From Deinococcus sp. YIM 134068 (GTDB lineage Bacteria > Deinococcota > Deinococci > Deinococcales > Deinococcaceae), in the NCBI RefSeq assembly GCF_036543075.1, contig NZ_JAZHPF010000010.1:67660-131659 (forward strand): a DNA stretch of 64,000 bases, given 5' to 3'. The notes under the pieces are model-generated. The model saw only the letters and a program-made list of their open reading frames with translations. It ran no database searches and was not told the origin of the DNA. Of this stretch, positions 1 to 14,708 are shown in pieces (position 1 is the first letter of the stretch; each line of letters opens with the position of its first letter). The position numbers and the translations under genes were made by a program.

Positions 1-2126
<2,126 letters not shown>

Positions 2127-2212
2127 GGTCGTTGTTCCTCGGCAGGAGCGGAACTCTGGGAAGGTGGAAGCGGGGGGCGTGAACGGCCAGGGTAGGGATC
2201 ATGGCAACCTCC

Positions 2213-2262
2213 AAACGAAAACGCCTCGTCCGCCGGAACTTTCGCTCCGAGTGCGGACGAGA
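2213..2262 (-). terminator. T-box terminator hairpin before valS
   Basis: On the minus strand CTCGTCCGC (2261-2253) pairs with GCGGACGAG (2233-2225), followed by GC and a U-rich tail read as TTTTCGTTT. It lies between the T-box core and the valS start, the expected place for the conditional terminator. Confidence 0.82.
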
Positions 2263-2500
2263 CGAGGCACATGCCCTGATCCCGTGGTACCACCGCCGTT
2301 CCGGCCCGTATGCGGGCGCGGCGCTCGTGTGCGCGCTGACGGGCGCTCCCGGACGGCTCTACACACCCCCAGGGGGCTTCTGCCGTCACGCTCGCGGGCG
2401 ACTTTCCCCGGCGGCCCTCCCGACCCCGCTCTCAGTCACGGCGCGGTCTTCCTGTGGGCGCACCTTCCGGGTACTCCTCCCGGTCACTGCAAGGCTCAGT
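2213..2500 (-). promoter_or_regulatory. T-box riboswitch leader of valS
   Basis: The leader of valS on the minus strand carries the T-box core GGTGGTACCAC (2284-2294 on the plus strand as its complement), which contains the UGG bulge that reads the tRNA acceptor end. About 190 bases upstream is a Stem I start resembling the usual GAAGAGTA element (GGAGGAGTACC, within 2466-2480), then a GAGAGC element. A rho-independent terminator follows the core. This is the layout of a transcriptional T-box: uncharged tRNA-Val stabilises the antiterminator. I could not assign the specifier triplet with confidence; the gene context predicts a valine codon. Confidence 0.85.
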
Positions 2501-2556
2501 ATAGGAAAAGCCGTCCGGCGAGACTATGGGCCAGGTGGCGCAGTGGTGGGGGGCCT

Positions 2557-3078
2557 CTACCCCAGCTCGATCAGGCCCGCCGTCAGGAAGGGGCGCAGGG
2601 TCTCCAGTGTGGCCTGGGGCGAGCCGCCCGCCCGCTCCAGCACGGCGCGCAGGGACAGACCGTCCCCGATGTGGCTCAGGGCGACGAACTGGGCGCGCGT
2701 CACGGGTTGCGCCTGCGTCCAGCGCGGCGTGAAGCGCAGGGGCCGCTCCCAGTCGGGAAAGACGCGCAGGAGTGCGCCCCAGCCGTCCGAGTCCACGATG
2801 AGCTGGCGCAACGCCGCGTCCCGCCGCAGCGCGAGGGTCTGCTCGGGGGCCACGCCCGCCGGGTCGAAGGTGAAGGTGCCCCCGTCGAGGCTGCTCAGCA
2901 GTTGGAGCGCCGCCTCGCCCGAGAGCGCCCCCGCCCGCGCGTGAACGAGTTCGCCCGGCCCCAGCCACAGGTCGCCCCCCCGCACGTGCGTCACGCTCAG
3001 CCGCCCGCTCCGCCCGCTGGACAGCAGCATCTGCATCACCGACAGGAAGGGGAATACCGCGAGGTCGCCGCGTACCAT
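2557..3078 (-). CDS. DUF4388 domain protein
   Basis: A 173-residue soluble protein starting at ATG 3078 (MVRGDLAVFPFLSVMQML). The N-terminal half has the DUF4388/PATAN-like pattern: an opening LAVFPFLSVMQML helix, then SGRSGRLSVTHVRGGDLWLGP, where a ligand- or partner-binding strand pair is usual, then a GEAALQLLSSLDGGTFTF segment. The C-terminal half (about residues 95-173) is helical and may be a winged-helix-like module. Such domains occur in signalling and gliding-type regulatory proteins, but the specific role is unknown. It lies downstream of the NADH dehydrogenase-like gene on the same strand, separated by a repeat-filled 167-base gap, so cotranscription is uncertain. Confidence 0.75.
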   Translation of the reverse strand: MVRGDLAVFPFLSVMQMLLSSGRSGRLSVTHVRGGDLWLGPGELVHARAGALSGEAALQLLSSLDGGTFTFDPAGVAPEQTLALRRDAALRQLIVDSDGWGALLRVFPDWERPLRFTPRWTQAQPVTRAQFVALSHIGDGLSLRAVLERAGGSPQATLETLRPFLTAGLIELG

Positions 3079-3245
3079 GAGACGAGTCTAAAGGCTGATG
3101 GGCCAAAGGTCTAACCGTCTGACCGTCTAACCGTCGAAGGCCGAAAAGGTTCTGCCCACGGAGAGAAAGGCAAAAGGAGCCACGCGAACGCAGCTCCCCA
3201 TAGACCGTTAGACCTTTTGACGGTTGGACAGGCGCGAGCAGCGCC
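3079..3245. repeat. Octamer-type tandem repeats forming an inverted pair
   Basis: The gap holds three near-identical octamers of the form NAACCGTC/TGACCGTC (about 3109-3136) and, about 70 bases on, the reverse complement (AGACCGTTAGACC, about 3201-3215). The two blocks could pair as a long hairpin. No gene is seen here. Confidence 0.6.
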
Positions 3246-4385
<1,140 letters not shown>

Positions 4386-4921
4386 GCAGTCACTCCTGTG
4401 AACCAATTCACGAGTTGGGGTCGGGGGCGGACGGCACCCACAAAAACCCGCCGGAGGGGTCCCCCGGTCGTGCGGGCAGTCTACACGGACCACCCGCCCC
4501 GCCGCATCAGGCGGGCCTTCATCTCATCACGAGAAAGGCGGTAGTTGGGATGAGGTGAGGGGATGGGGCGGTGGAGGTGGTCACACGCCCCCTCACCCCG
4601 GCCCTCCGCTTCGCGGCTCTGCGAGTCACCCACGAGGGGAGAGGGAGAAAAAGAGCGGAGGCTCCGGCTTTCTAGCTCCTCTCCCTTGACTCGGAGAGCT
4701 GCTTGCAGAAGGGGGAGGCTGGGACTGGCACAGCTCCGCAGGAGCGGGGATGAGCGGGCATGGCCTCCCGCAACGTGCACCTCTCAACTCCCCCACCTCC
4801 CGGCCCAAGCCCGACCGCGTGCAGGCCCACACCCCTCACCGTTCAGTTCGTGATTCAATACAGGGCACACACAACCCGGCCCGGCTGCCCTGATTCGCCC
4901 CCGTCCCCCCGGAGGACATGC
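4386..4921. other. Intergenic region, no gene recognised
   Basis: This 536-base gap lies between two divergent genes. It contains the dispersed repeat copy at 4586-4651, followed by a purine/pyrimidine-biased tract (about 4652-4750). GGAGG at 4911-4915 is the ribosome binding site for the next gene. I see no convincing reading frame. Confidence 0.6.
4586..4651. repeat. 66-base dispersed intergenic repeat, copy A
   Basis: Matches 23946-24011 at 62 of 66 positions, without gaps and in the same orientation. It begins CGCCCCCTCACCCC and ends CACGAGGGGAGAGGGAGAAA. The CCCCTC and GAGGGG ends are complementary, so the copy can form a stem. It is not coding in either place. Confidence 0.85.
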
Positions 4922-5422
<501 letters not shown>

Positions 5423-5439
5423 AGAAGGTCGAGCCGCCG

Positions 5440-5502
5440 AGAGGTCGAGAAGTTGAGAAACCTGTCGCCCTCGACTCCTCGACTCCTTGACTCCTCGACA
5501 GT
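5440..5502 (+). repeat. Intercistronic octamer repeats (GACTCCTC type)
   Basis: The gap before the large-subunit gene has three tandem octamers, CTCGACTC, CTCGACTC and CTTGACTC, preceded by a complementary GGTCGAGAAGTTGAG block, so the transcript can fold into a hairpin. A clearer version of the same element lies in the next gap of this operon. Confidence 0.65.
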
Positions 5503-5530
5503 AAGACCCCCAACCAAAGGGAGGCACCCA

Positions 5531-7924
<2,394 letters not shown>

Positions 7925-7945
7925 GATGAGTCGAGAAGTCTAAAG

Positions 7946-7986
7946 GTCGAGGAGTCAAGAAAATGCGGTGCTCTCGACTCCTCGAC
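7946..7986 (+). repeat. Intercistronic hairpin in the hydroxylase operon
   Basis: GTCGAGGAGTC (7946-7956) is perfectly complementary to GACTCCTCGAC (7976-7986), with a 19-base loop. It shares its sequence with the repeats at 5440-5502. It has no U-tract, so an mRNA stability or processing element is likelier than a terminator. Confidence 0.7.
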
Positions 7987-8021
7987 CCATGACCCCTCGA
8001 CGCCGACCAACGGGAGGCAAC

Positions 8022-8813
<792 letters not shown>

Positions 8814-8851
8814 CGGGGCGGCCAGCCCCCAGCTTCCAGCGACCAGCACAA

Positions 8852-8898
8852 AGAGGAAGGTGGGCCGCCCCAATCGGGATGGCCCACCTTCCTCTTTT
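8852..8898. terminator. Bidirectional terminator
   Basis: AGAGGAAGGTGGGCC (8852-8866) is perfectly complementary to GGCCCACCTTCCTCT (8881-8895), a 15-bp stem with TTTT after the right arm. The left side reads CTTTG on the other strand. It sits between two convergent genes and can serve both. Confidence 0.92.
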
Positions 8899-8924
8899 CC
8901 CACTCACCACTTTCCACTCACCGC

Positions 8925-9404
8925 TTACTCGTGGTCGTGCATCCCCGCCGCGTGCGCGTGCCCGTGGTCCAGTTCCTCGCTCGTCGCGTCGCGGACGCTC
9001 TTGACGGTCACATCGAAGTTCAGGACCATTCCGGCGAGGGGCGGGTTGAAGTCCACCTGCACGGTGTCGCCCTCCACGGAGACGACGGTGAAGGGCAGAA
9101 CGCTGCCGTCTTCCGCCTGGGCGTAGTAGGTCGCGCCGATCTCCACCTCGTCGTCGAAGTCGGCGCGGTCGAGGTCCTCCACGTTGTCCTCGTCGCGCTC
9201 GCCGTAGCCGTCTTCCGGCTGGACGGTGACGTGGAGGCTGTCGCCCGCCTTCTTGCCCTCCAGGGCGCGCTCCAGCCCCGGAATGATGTTGCTGTGGCCG
9301 TGGAGGTAGGTCAGCGGCTCGCCCGCCTCGCTCTGATCCACGACCTCGCCCTCCACCTTGAGGACGTAATCGAGTTCCACAACCTTGTCTTGCGTGATGT
9401 TCAT
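8925..9404 (-). CDS. slyD: FKBP-type peptidyl-prolyl isomerase, SlyD-like
   Basis: Cytoplasmic prolyl isomerase and chaperone of the SlyD group, 159 residues. The FKBP half begins with VVELDYVLKVEGEVVDQS and has PLTYLHGHSNIIPGLERAL (about residues 31-49), the hallmark of SlyD. An insert-in-flap domain covers about 70-120. The C-terminus is short and histidine-rich (HGHAHAAGMHDHE), a potential metal-binding tail much shorter than that of E. coli SlyD. The start at ATG 9404 is chosen at the beginning of the conserved domain; GGAGA precedes it by about seven bases. The nickel-chaperone role is family knowledge, not shown here. Confidence 0.9.
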   Translation of the reverse strand: MNITQDKVVELDYVLKVEGEVVDQSEAGEPLTYLHGHSNIIPGLERALEGKKAGDSLHVTVQPEDGYGERDEDNVEDLDRADFDDEVEIGATYYAQAEDGSVLPFTVVSVEGDTVQVDFNPPLAGMVLNFDVTVKSVRDATSEELDHGHAHAAGMHDHE

Positions 9405-9523
9405 GGACGTTCTCCGTTTCTGAGTATTTCGGGGGCCAGCTTGCCCCCGGAGTGTACCCCGCCGCCGCGCGTCGGCCTTCACGAAAGGAAAAGAGTGGGG
9501 AAGGCGCGGGCCAGCCGCCGCCC

Positions 9524-9529
9524 TATCCT
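9524..9529 (+). promoter_or_regulatory. -10 box of leaderless moeA
   Basis: TATCCT ends six bases before the moeA ATG at 9536, leaving no room for a Shine-Dalgarno site. This is the spacing of leaderless transcripts in Deinococcus. Confidence 0.55.
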
Positions 9530-9535
9530 GCCCCC

Positions 9536-10732
9536 ATGACGCGCCCACCGCCGGACTTCCCGATGTTCGTCAGCGTGCAGGAGGCGCGGGACATGCTCGC
9601 GGCGCTGCTGCCCGACCCCGGCCAGGAGGACGTGCCGCTCTCTCAGGCGCGGGGCCGCACCCTCGCCGCGCCGCTCGCCGCCCGCGTGAGCCACCCCAGC
9701 GCGACCGAGAGTGCCCTCGACGGCATCGCCGCGCGGGAGGGGGACACGCTGGGCGCTGGCCCGGATACCCCCGTCCGCCTGCGGATAGTCGGCGAGAGCC
9801 GTGCCGGCGTTCCCTTCACGGGCACGGTCGGCCCCGGCCAGTGCGTCCTCATTTACACGGGCGCTCCCCTGCCACCCGGCACCGACGCGATCACCCCGGT
9901 GGAGCGGTTGACCCAGGACGGCAGACTTCACGTCCTCCTCACGCGGCCCGCCAGTCCCGGCGACGTGCGCCGCGAGGGCGAGGACTTCCGGGCGGGGGAA
10001 CAGGTGCTGGAGGCGGGTGCCGTCCTCACCCCGCCGCGTGTGGCGCTCGCCGCCGCGCTCGGCCACGCCCGCGTTCCCGTGCGCCGCCGCCTGCGGGTCG
10101 CGCTGCTCTCCACCGGGGACGAGGTGATCGAACCCGGCGAGGCCCTGTCCCCCGGCCAGGTGTACGACTCCAACCGCTACGGCCTGGCCGCCATGCTGGA
10201 GGAGTGCGGCTGCGACGTGCTGCCCCTCGGCCACGCGCCCGACCGCCCGGAGGCGCTGCGGGAGGTCATCGCGGGGGCGGGCGGCGCGGACGTGCTGCTC
10301 ACGAGCGGCGGGGTCAGCATGGGAAGGTACGACTTCATGCGCGACCTGCTGATCGACCACGGGCGGGTCGCCTTCTGGAAGGTGCGGATGCGGCCCGGCG
10401 GCCCGGCCCTCCTCGGCGGCTGGAACGGCCTGCCCGTCTTCGGGCTGCCGGGGAACCCGGTGAGCAGCCTCGTCGTCTTCCACGTCATCGTCCGCCCCGC
10501 ACTCACCGGGCACCCCCTCCAAACGTTGCGGCTGCGGGCGGGCACGGCCTTTCGCACCCTGCCCGACAAGACGGCGTTCTGGCGCGCGACCCTTCGGGAC
10601 GGGCAGGTCCACGACTACCCGAGGCAGAGCAGCGGCGTCCTGCGCTCGCTGAGCGACACGGGTGCCCTGGTGATCGTGCCGGAGGGGGTGCGGGTGGAGG
10701 CGGGCGACGAGGTGGAGGTCGTGTTGCTGTAG
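9536..10732 (+). CDS. moeA: Molybdopterin molybdotransferase MoeA
   Basis: Inserts molybdenum into adenylylated molybdopterin, the last common step of molybdenum cofactor synthesis in the cytoplasm. It has 398 residues, normal for MoeA. The N-terminal region has the TESALDGIA segment, the counterpart of the usual NSAMDGYA. The MPT-binding fold contains VALLSTGDEVIEPGE (about residues 187-201), GGVSMGRYDF and GLPGNPVSS. The start at ATG 9536 fits a leaderless transcript; an internal ATG 27 bases on is an alternative. Its closeness to the molybdenum hydroxylase operon, and a moaC gene at 52143, suggests it supplies that enzyme. Confidence 0.93.
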   Translation: MTRPPPDFPMFVSVQEARDMLAALLPDPGQEDVPLSQARGRTLAAPLAARVSHPSATESALDGIAAREGDTLGAGPDTPVRLRIVGESRAGVPFTGTVGPGQCVLIYTGAPLPPGTDAITPVERLTQDGRLHVLLTRPASPGDVRREGEDFRAGEQVLEAGAVLTPPRVALAAALGHARVPVRRRLRVALLSTGDEVIEPGEALSPGQVYDSNRYGLAAMLEECGCDVLPLGHAPDRPEALREVIAGAGGADVLLTSGGVSMGRYDFMRDLLIDHGRVAFWKVRMRPGGPALLGGWNGLPVFGLPGNPVSSLVVFHVIVRPALTGHPLQTLRLRAGTAFRTLPDKTAFWRATLRDGQVHDYPRQSSGVLRSLSDTGALVIVPEGVRVEAGDEVEVVLL

Positions 10733-10742
10733 GACCAGGACT

Positions 10743-10907
10743 TCATTCTCGCGTCGGGCGACGGCGCGGCGTCACCGCCAGCGCGAGTCCGATGGCAAGT
10801 CCGACGGCGAGTCCTATGACGGGGCTGCCCGTGGCGACCCCCACACTCACGCCGATGGCGAAGCCGAGACCGAGCCGGAGGCCTGGCCGCTGAGAGGGTT
10901 GTCTCAT
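10743..10907 (-). CDS. Small glycine-rich membrane protein
   Basis: A 54-residue frame starting at ATG 10907 (MRQPSQRPGLRLGLG). It has a polar basic start, then a strongly hydrophobic stretch with small-residue spacing (GFAIGVSVGVATG, then GLAVGLAIGLALAV) that could form two short membrane helices, and a basic tail (TPRRRPTRE). It is convergent with moeA, ten bases from its stop. Nothing identifies a function. The glycine-zipper composition argues for a real membrane peptide, but in such GC-rich DNA a chance frame cannot be excluded. Confidence 0.45.
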   Translation of the reverse strand: MRQPSQRPGLRLGLGFAIGVSVGVATGSPVIGLAVGLAIGLALAVTPRRRPTRE

Positions 10908-11030
10908 GACGGTGGATACGCGGGGCGGGCCACGTGCGTTCCCCCCTTCCCCGGTCAACCACGGCACGAGCGCCTCGGCACTCACCGGGTCGACGGCGGG
11001 GAGCAGCGGTCGGCCCTCAGCCCGGCGTGC

Positions 11031-11888
11031 CTACCCCCGGACCTGAATCCGGCGATACCGCGCCTGCACCGCGCACCACACGCCGTAGGCGAGGGTGCCC
11101 AGGGCGACGGCACCCAGCAGGAGGTTCCCGGCGGGTTGCCCGCGCAGCCAGGTCAGGACCTCGGAGGTGCCCAGCACCGGGTTGGAGTCGCCCTGCCACG
11201 CGCCCACGAGGCAGAATACGCCGATCAGGCCCAGCAGCAACCCGCGCGCCCCGACGCCGACCTGCCCGACCCGTTGCAGGGTGCGCGTCGGCCCCGGCCC
11301 CAGGTCGCTGAAGGCCATGCGCTTCATGAATTTCGCCCCGGAGGCGGCGTAGAGCTGATTGGCCGCCACCGCCAGCAGGGCGAGGCCCGCCAGCGTCAGC
11401 AACGCCTGACCGCCGGGCAGGTCGAGGACCCGGCGGGCGGCCTCCCCCTCGCTGTTCTGGTTGCGCGGGGCGCTGCCCTGGGTCGCCAGCCGGGCCGCGA
11501 AGATCGCCACGCCCACGTTCACGGCGGCGCTCATCCCGTAGCCCACCCGCTTGACGATACCGTTCGCCCCGCTGCCCTGCCGCTCCGGGTCGAGAACCGC
11601 GCGCAGCCCCTGCCACAGCGCGTACCCGACCAGCCCGACGACGAGCAGCAGGGTCAGGAACGTGCCCAGCGGCAGGTCCTGAAGCCGCAGCAGCGCCCCC
11701 TGCGTGTCGGTGGTCGCGCCCCCCCGCCCCAGCGCGACGCTCAGCGCGAGGCCGCCCACCGTGGCATACACCACCCCCTTGCTCGCGTACCCGAAGCGGG
11801 CCAGCGCCTCGATGCCGGGGACCGCCCGCGCCGCCTCCCGTGCCGCTTCCGCCCGCAGGCGTCCGCCCACATCCTTAAGCTCTGCCAT
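11031..11888 (-). CDS. DUF1206 membrane protein
   Basis: A 285-residue integral membrane protein with six predicted helices arranged as three pairs, the triplicated pattern of DUF1206. Each repeat opens with a soluble helix and an R-x-G(Y/V) turn: LARFGYASKGVVYATVGGL, then VKRVGYGMSAAVNVGVAIF, then LQRVGQVGVGARGLLLGLI. The start at ATG 11888 gives a charged amphipathic lead (MAELKDVGGRLRAEAA). No enzymatic motif is present, and the family has no established function. It is divergent from the AraC-like gene, with a heptamer-repeat tract between. Confidence 0.85.
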   Translation of the reverse strand: MAELKDVGGRLRAEAAREAARAVPGIEALARFGYASKGVVYATVGGLALSVALGRGGATTDTQGALLRLQDLPLGTFLTLLLVVGLVGYALWQGLRAVLDPERQGSGANGIVKRVGYGMSAAVNVGVAIFAARLATQGSAPRNQNSEGEAARRVLDLPGGQALLTLAGLALLAVAANQLYAASGAKFMKRMAFSDLGPGPTRTLQRVGQVGVGARGLLLGLIGVFCLVGAWQGDSNPVLGTSEVLTWLRGQPAGNLLLGAVALGTLAYGVWCAVQARYRRIQVRG

Positions 11889-11960
11889 TTGGCCCAGTCT
11901 GCGTCAGGCAAGCTGATGGGGCGTGGGTGGGGGTTCGGCGTCCCTTGAGGTGGGGGGATG

Positions 11961-11996
11961 GTCAGCCATCAGCCGTCAGCGGTCAGCTCTCAACCG
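11961..11996. repeat. Tandem heptamer repeat tract (NTCAGCN)
   Basis: Five consecutive 7-base units (GTCAGCC, ATCAGCC, GTCAGCG, GTCAGCT, CTCAACC) lie in an intergenic gap. Related tracts occur at about 8820, 18569, 21705, 29605 and 56887 in this window. Confidence 0.7.
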
Positions 11997-12063
11997 TGAA
12001 CGGCAGGCGGGAGCGCACAAACGGTCAGGCACGCCTTCTCGCTCCGGCCTACGCTGGGGGGGC

Positions 12064-12990
12064 ATGGCGACCACGGGGGGCAAAGACCGGGCCGGAGTTC
12101 TCCTCGTCCTGCTGCTGGGAGAGCTGGGCGAGGAGCGGCGGGGTGAGGACGTGGCGCACGGCGCGAACCTCAGCCGCTCGCACGCCGCGCGGCTCTTCCG
12201 GGCACGTTTCGGGGAGGGTCCCGCCGCCTTTCGCCGTCGGCTGACGCTGGAGCGGGCCGCGTGGACGCTCCGGCGCACGGCGGCGAGCGTGACGGAGGTG
12301 GCGCTGGAGGCGGGGTTCGGGTCATTGGAGGGCTTCACGCGCGCCTTTGCCCGCGCCTACGGGACCTCGCCGAGCCTGTACCGCCGCGCCGGGCTGCGCT
12401 CCCACCTCCTGCCCGCCCCCAGCGGCATCCACTTTCAACCCCTGGGCGTCGCCCTGCGAACGGAGGACCATATGGACCTGCTCGACCACCTGCTCACCTT
12501 CGACGAGGCGTTCGTCCGTCAGGCCCTCGCGCACGCCCGCACCCTGCCCGACGGGGCACTCGACACGCCGCTCGGCGAGGCACACCCCCTGACCTTCGAG
12601 ACGCCCGACCGCACCCTGCGCGACCTGCTCGACAAGCTGGTGTTCAACAAGGAGGTCTGGGTCGCGGCGGTGCGCGGCGGCGAGTTGCCCCAGGAGAGCC
12701 GCGACCGCACGCCGGACGGGCTGGAGGCGCGGCTGAGCGTCGCCTTTCCCGCCTTCCGGGCGCTGGCCCGCGAGGTGCAGGCGGAGGGCCGGTGGCGGCA
12801 GACTTTCGTGGACGCCCTGTGCGAGCCGCCCGAGGTCTTCCCCTACGGCGGGATGCTCGCGCACGTCCTCACCGTGGACGCGCACCGCCGCCACGTCCTG
12901 AGCGCGTGGCTGTGGCGGCTGGGCGTGCGGCTGGACGCCGACCCGATGCTGTTCGGGCGGCGGGCGGACGTGGCCGGGGCGCGGGGATGA
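12064..12990 (+). CDS. AraC-type HTH protein with DinB-like C-terminal domain
   Basis: A 308-residue protein starting at ATG 12064, eight bases after a TACGCT box, so probably leaderless. Residues 15-115 form an AraC/XylS DNA-binding domain with two helix-turn-helix motifs: GANLSRSHAARLFRARFG and the signature region VTEVALEAGFGSLEGFTRAF followed by YGTSPSLYRR. The DNA-binding domain is N-terminal, unlike most AraC proteins. The remainder (about 140-308), beginning DHMDLLDHLLTFDEAF, is helical and resembles a DinB-like four-helix bundle, possibly metal- or ligand-sensing. The stop overlaps the next start (ATGA), so the SDR gene is cotranscribed and may be its target. The effector is unknown. 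Confidence 0.8.
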   Translation: MATTGGKDRAGVLLVLLLGELGEERRGEDVAHGANLSRSHAARLFRARFGEGPAAFRRRLTLERAAWTLRRTAASVTEVALEAGFGSLEGFTRAFARAYGTSPSLYRRAGLRSHLLPAPSGIHFQPLGVALRTEDHMDLLDHLLTFDEAFVRQALAHARTLPDGALDTPLGEAHPLTFETPDRTLRDLLDKLVFNKEVWVAAVRGGELPQESRDRTPDGLEARLSVAFPAFRALAREVQAEGRWRQTFVDALCEPPEVFPYGGMLAHVLTVDAHRRHVLSAWLWRLGVRLDADPMLFGRRADVAGARG

Positions 12991-13895
12991 GCGGGCCGCT
13001 GACCGGGCGGGTGGCCGTCGTCGCCGGGGCCACGCGCGGGGCGGGCCGGGGCATCGCCGCCGAACTGGGGGCGCTGGGCGCGACCGTCCTTTGCACGGGC
13101 CGTTCCACCCGCGCGGGCCTGAGCGAGCTGGGCGTGAGCCGGGGCCGCCCCGAGACCATCGAGGAGACGGCGGACCTCGTGACGGCGGCGGGCGGCGCTG
13201 GGATTGCGGTGAGGTGCGACCACCTCAGCGAATCCGACGTGGGGGCGCTCGCGGAACGCGTCCGGGCGGAGTTCGGCGGCCTCGACGTGCTGGTGAACGA
13301 CGTGTGGGGTGGCGAACGGCACAGCGAATGGGGCAGGAAGGCGTGGGAACTGGACCTCGGCAAGGCCCGCGCACTCGCCCTAGGCGGGTTGTGGTCCCAC
13401 CTTGTCACCGGTCGGTATCTTCTACCGCTTCTGCGTCCCGGCGGTCTCATCGTGGAGGTCACGGACGGCGACGGCTGGACCTACCGGGGCAACCTGATCT
13501 ACGACCTCACCAAAACGGGCGTGATGCGGCTCGCGCAGGGCTGGGCACATGAGTTGGAGGGCGACCCGCGCGGTATCACCAGCGTGAGCGTCACGCCCGG
13601 CTACCTCAGAAGCGAGGAAATGCTGGCCCATTTCGGGGTGGTGGAGGCCCGCTGGCGCGATGCCGTCACCCGAGACCCCAACTTCGCCGAGTCCGAGACG
13701 CCGCGCTTCGTGGGTCGGGCCATCGCCGCGCTCGCCGCCGACCCCGACAAACGCCGCTTCAACGGACGCGCCCTCGCCTCGTGGACCCTGATGGACGAGT
13801 ACGGCTTCACGGACGTGGACGGTCGGAAACCGCACTGGGGCAACTGGCTCCGGGACGTGCTGAGTGGGCAGGTGATCACGCCGGATCAGGTTTGA
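12987..13895 (+). CDS. Short-chain dehydrogenase/reductase
   Basis: A 302-residue NAD(P)-dependent oxidoreductase. The cofactor loop is AGATRGAGRGIA (about residues 13-24) and the catalytic YxxxK appears as YDLTKTG in the usual position, after IVEVTDGDG in place of the common serine strand. A basic residue after the glycine motif and TGRSTR suggest NADP preference (inference). The sequence is somewhat longer than classical SDRs, with a C-terminal extension ending VLSGQVITPDQV. Translation is coupled to the preceding AraC/DinB-like regulator by a four-base overlap. The substrate is not known. Confidence 0.85.
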   Translation: MSGPLTGRVAVVAGATRGAGRGIAAELGALGATVLCTGRSTRAGLSELGVSRGRPETIEETADLVTAAGGAGIAVRCDHLSESDVGALAERVRAEFGGLDVLVNDVWGGERHSEWGRKAWELDLGKARALALGGLWSHLVTGRYLLPLLRPGGLIVEVTDGDGWTYRGNLIYDLTKTGVMRLAQGWAHELEGDPRGITSVSVTPGYLRSEEMLAHFGVVEARWRDAVTRDPNFAESETPRFVGRAIAALAADPDKRRFNGRALASWTLMDEYGFTDVDGRKPHWGNWLRDVLSGQVITPDQV

Positions 13896-13928
13896 ACCCT
13901 TCCCCCACCTCTTCCGGTAACGTGTCCT

Positions 13929-14708
13929 ATGCGCTTCATCGGTCTTGACCTCGCCTGGTCCGCCCGCAACCCCACGGGCGGGGCCGTCATCGAGGGGGAC
14001 GCGGGGGGTGGGCGGCTCACGGAGACGGCCCTCCTCTCGGACGACGTGAGCGTTCTCGCCTTCGTGGACGCGCACGCGGGCGAGGGTCCGGCCATCGTCG
14101 CTATCGACGCGCCCCTCACCGTGCCCAACGTGACGGGACGGCGGCCCGCCGAGGCAGAGGTTGGGGCGGTGTTCGGGCGCTTTCAGGCGGCGGCGCATCC
14201 CACCAACAGAACGCGACTGGCGGACGCATCGGGCGTCGTTCGGGGGGAGGCACTGACTCAAGCCCTGGAGGCGCGCGGCTTCGTCCACGACCCCCGGATT
14301 CCCGCCAGGGTGCCCGTCCGCCGCGTGGTCGAGGTCTACCCACACCCGGCGACCGTCGCCCTGTTCGGCCTGACGCGAACGCTGAAGTACAAGAACAAGG
14401 GGCAGGACCGAAGTGTGCTGGAGGAGGCATGGGCCGCATTCCACCGTCACCTCGCCGCGTTGAGGGAGGCGGACCCGCCGCTCACGGGTCTCGACGCCCA
14501 CCTCGCCGTGGACCCCGCCGCCCTGAAAGGCCGTGCCCTCAAGAACCACGAGGACCGCACCGACGCCATCCTGTGCGCCTACATCGCCCTGTACGCCCAC
14601 CGCTGGGGGCTGGAGCGGAGCGAGGTGCTGGGCACACTGGACGGCGGCTCCATCCTCACGCCGACGCTGCCGGAACGCTGGGACGCCTCCCGCCTGGTGC
14701 CCGCGTGA
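13929..14708 (+). CDS. DUF429 family protein
   Basis: A 259-residue protein starting at ATG 13929, four bases after TAACGT, consistent with a leaderless transcript. It opens with FIGLDLAWSARNPTGGAVIE, an RNase H/actin-like first strand with an acidic residue, and has VAIDAPLTVPN with a second aspartate, then NRTRLADASGV and VVEVYPHPATVALFGL. The motif ALKNHEDRTDAILCAYIAL near the C-terminus carries a third conserved acidic cluster. These fit DUF429, predicted to be a nuclease-like fold; biochemical function is not established. It overlaps the start of the broken YdeI-like gene by four bases. Confidence 0.82.
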   Translation: MRFIGLDLAWSARNPTGGAVIEGDAGGGRLTETALLSDDVSVLAFVDAHAGEGPAIVAIDAPLTVPNVTGRRPAEAEVGAVFGRFQAAAHPTNRTRLADASGVVRGEALTQALEARGFVHDPRIPARVPVRRVVEVYPHPATVALFGLTRTLKYKNKGQDRSVLEEAWAAFHRHLAALREADPPLTGLDAHLAVDPAALKGRALKNHEDRTDAILCAYIALYAHRWGLERSEVLGTLDGGSILTPTLPERWDASRLVPA

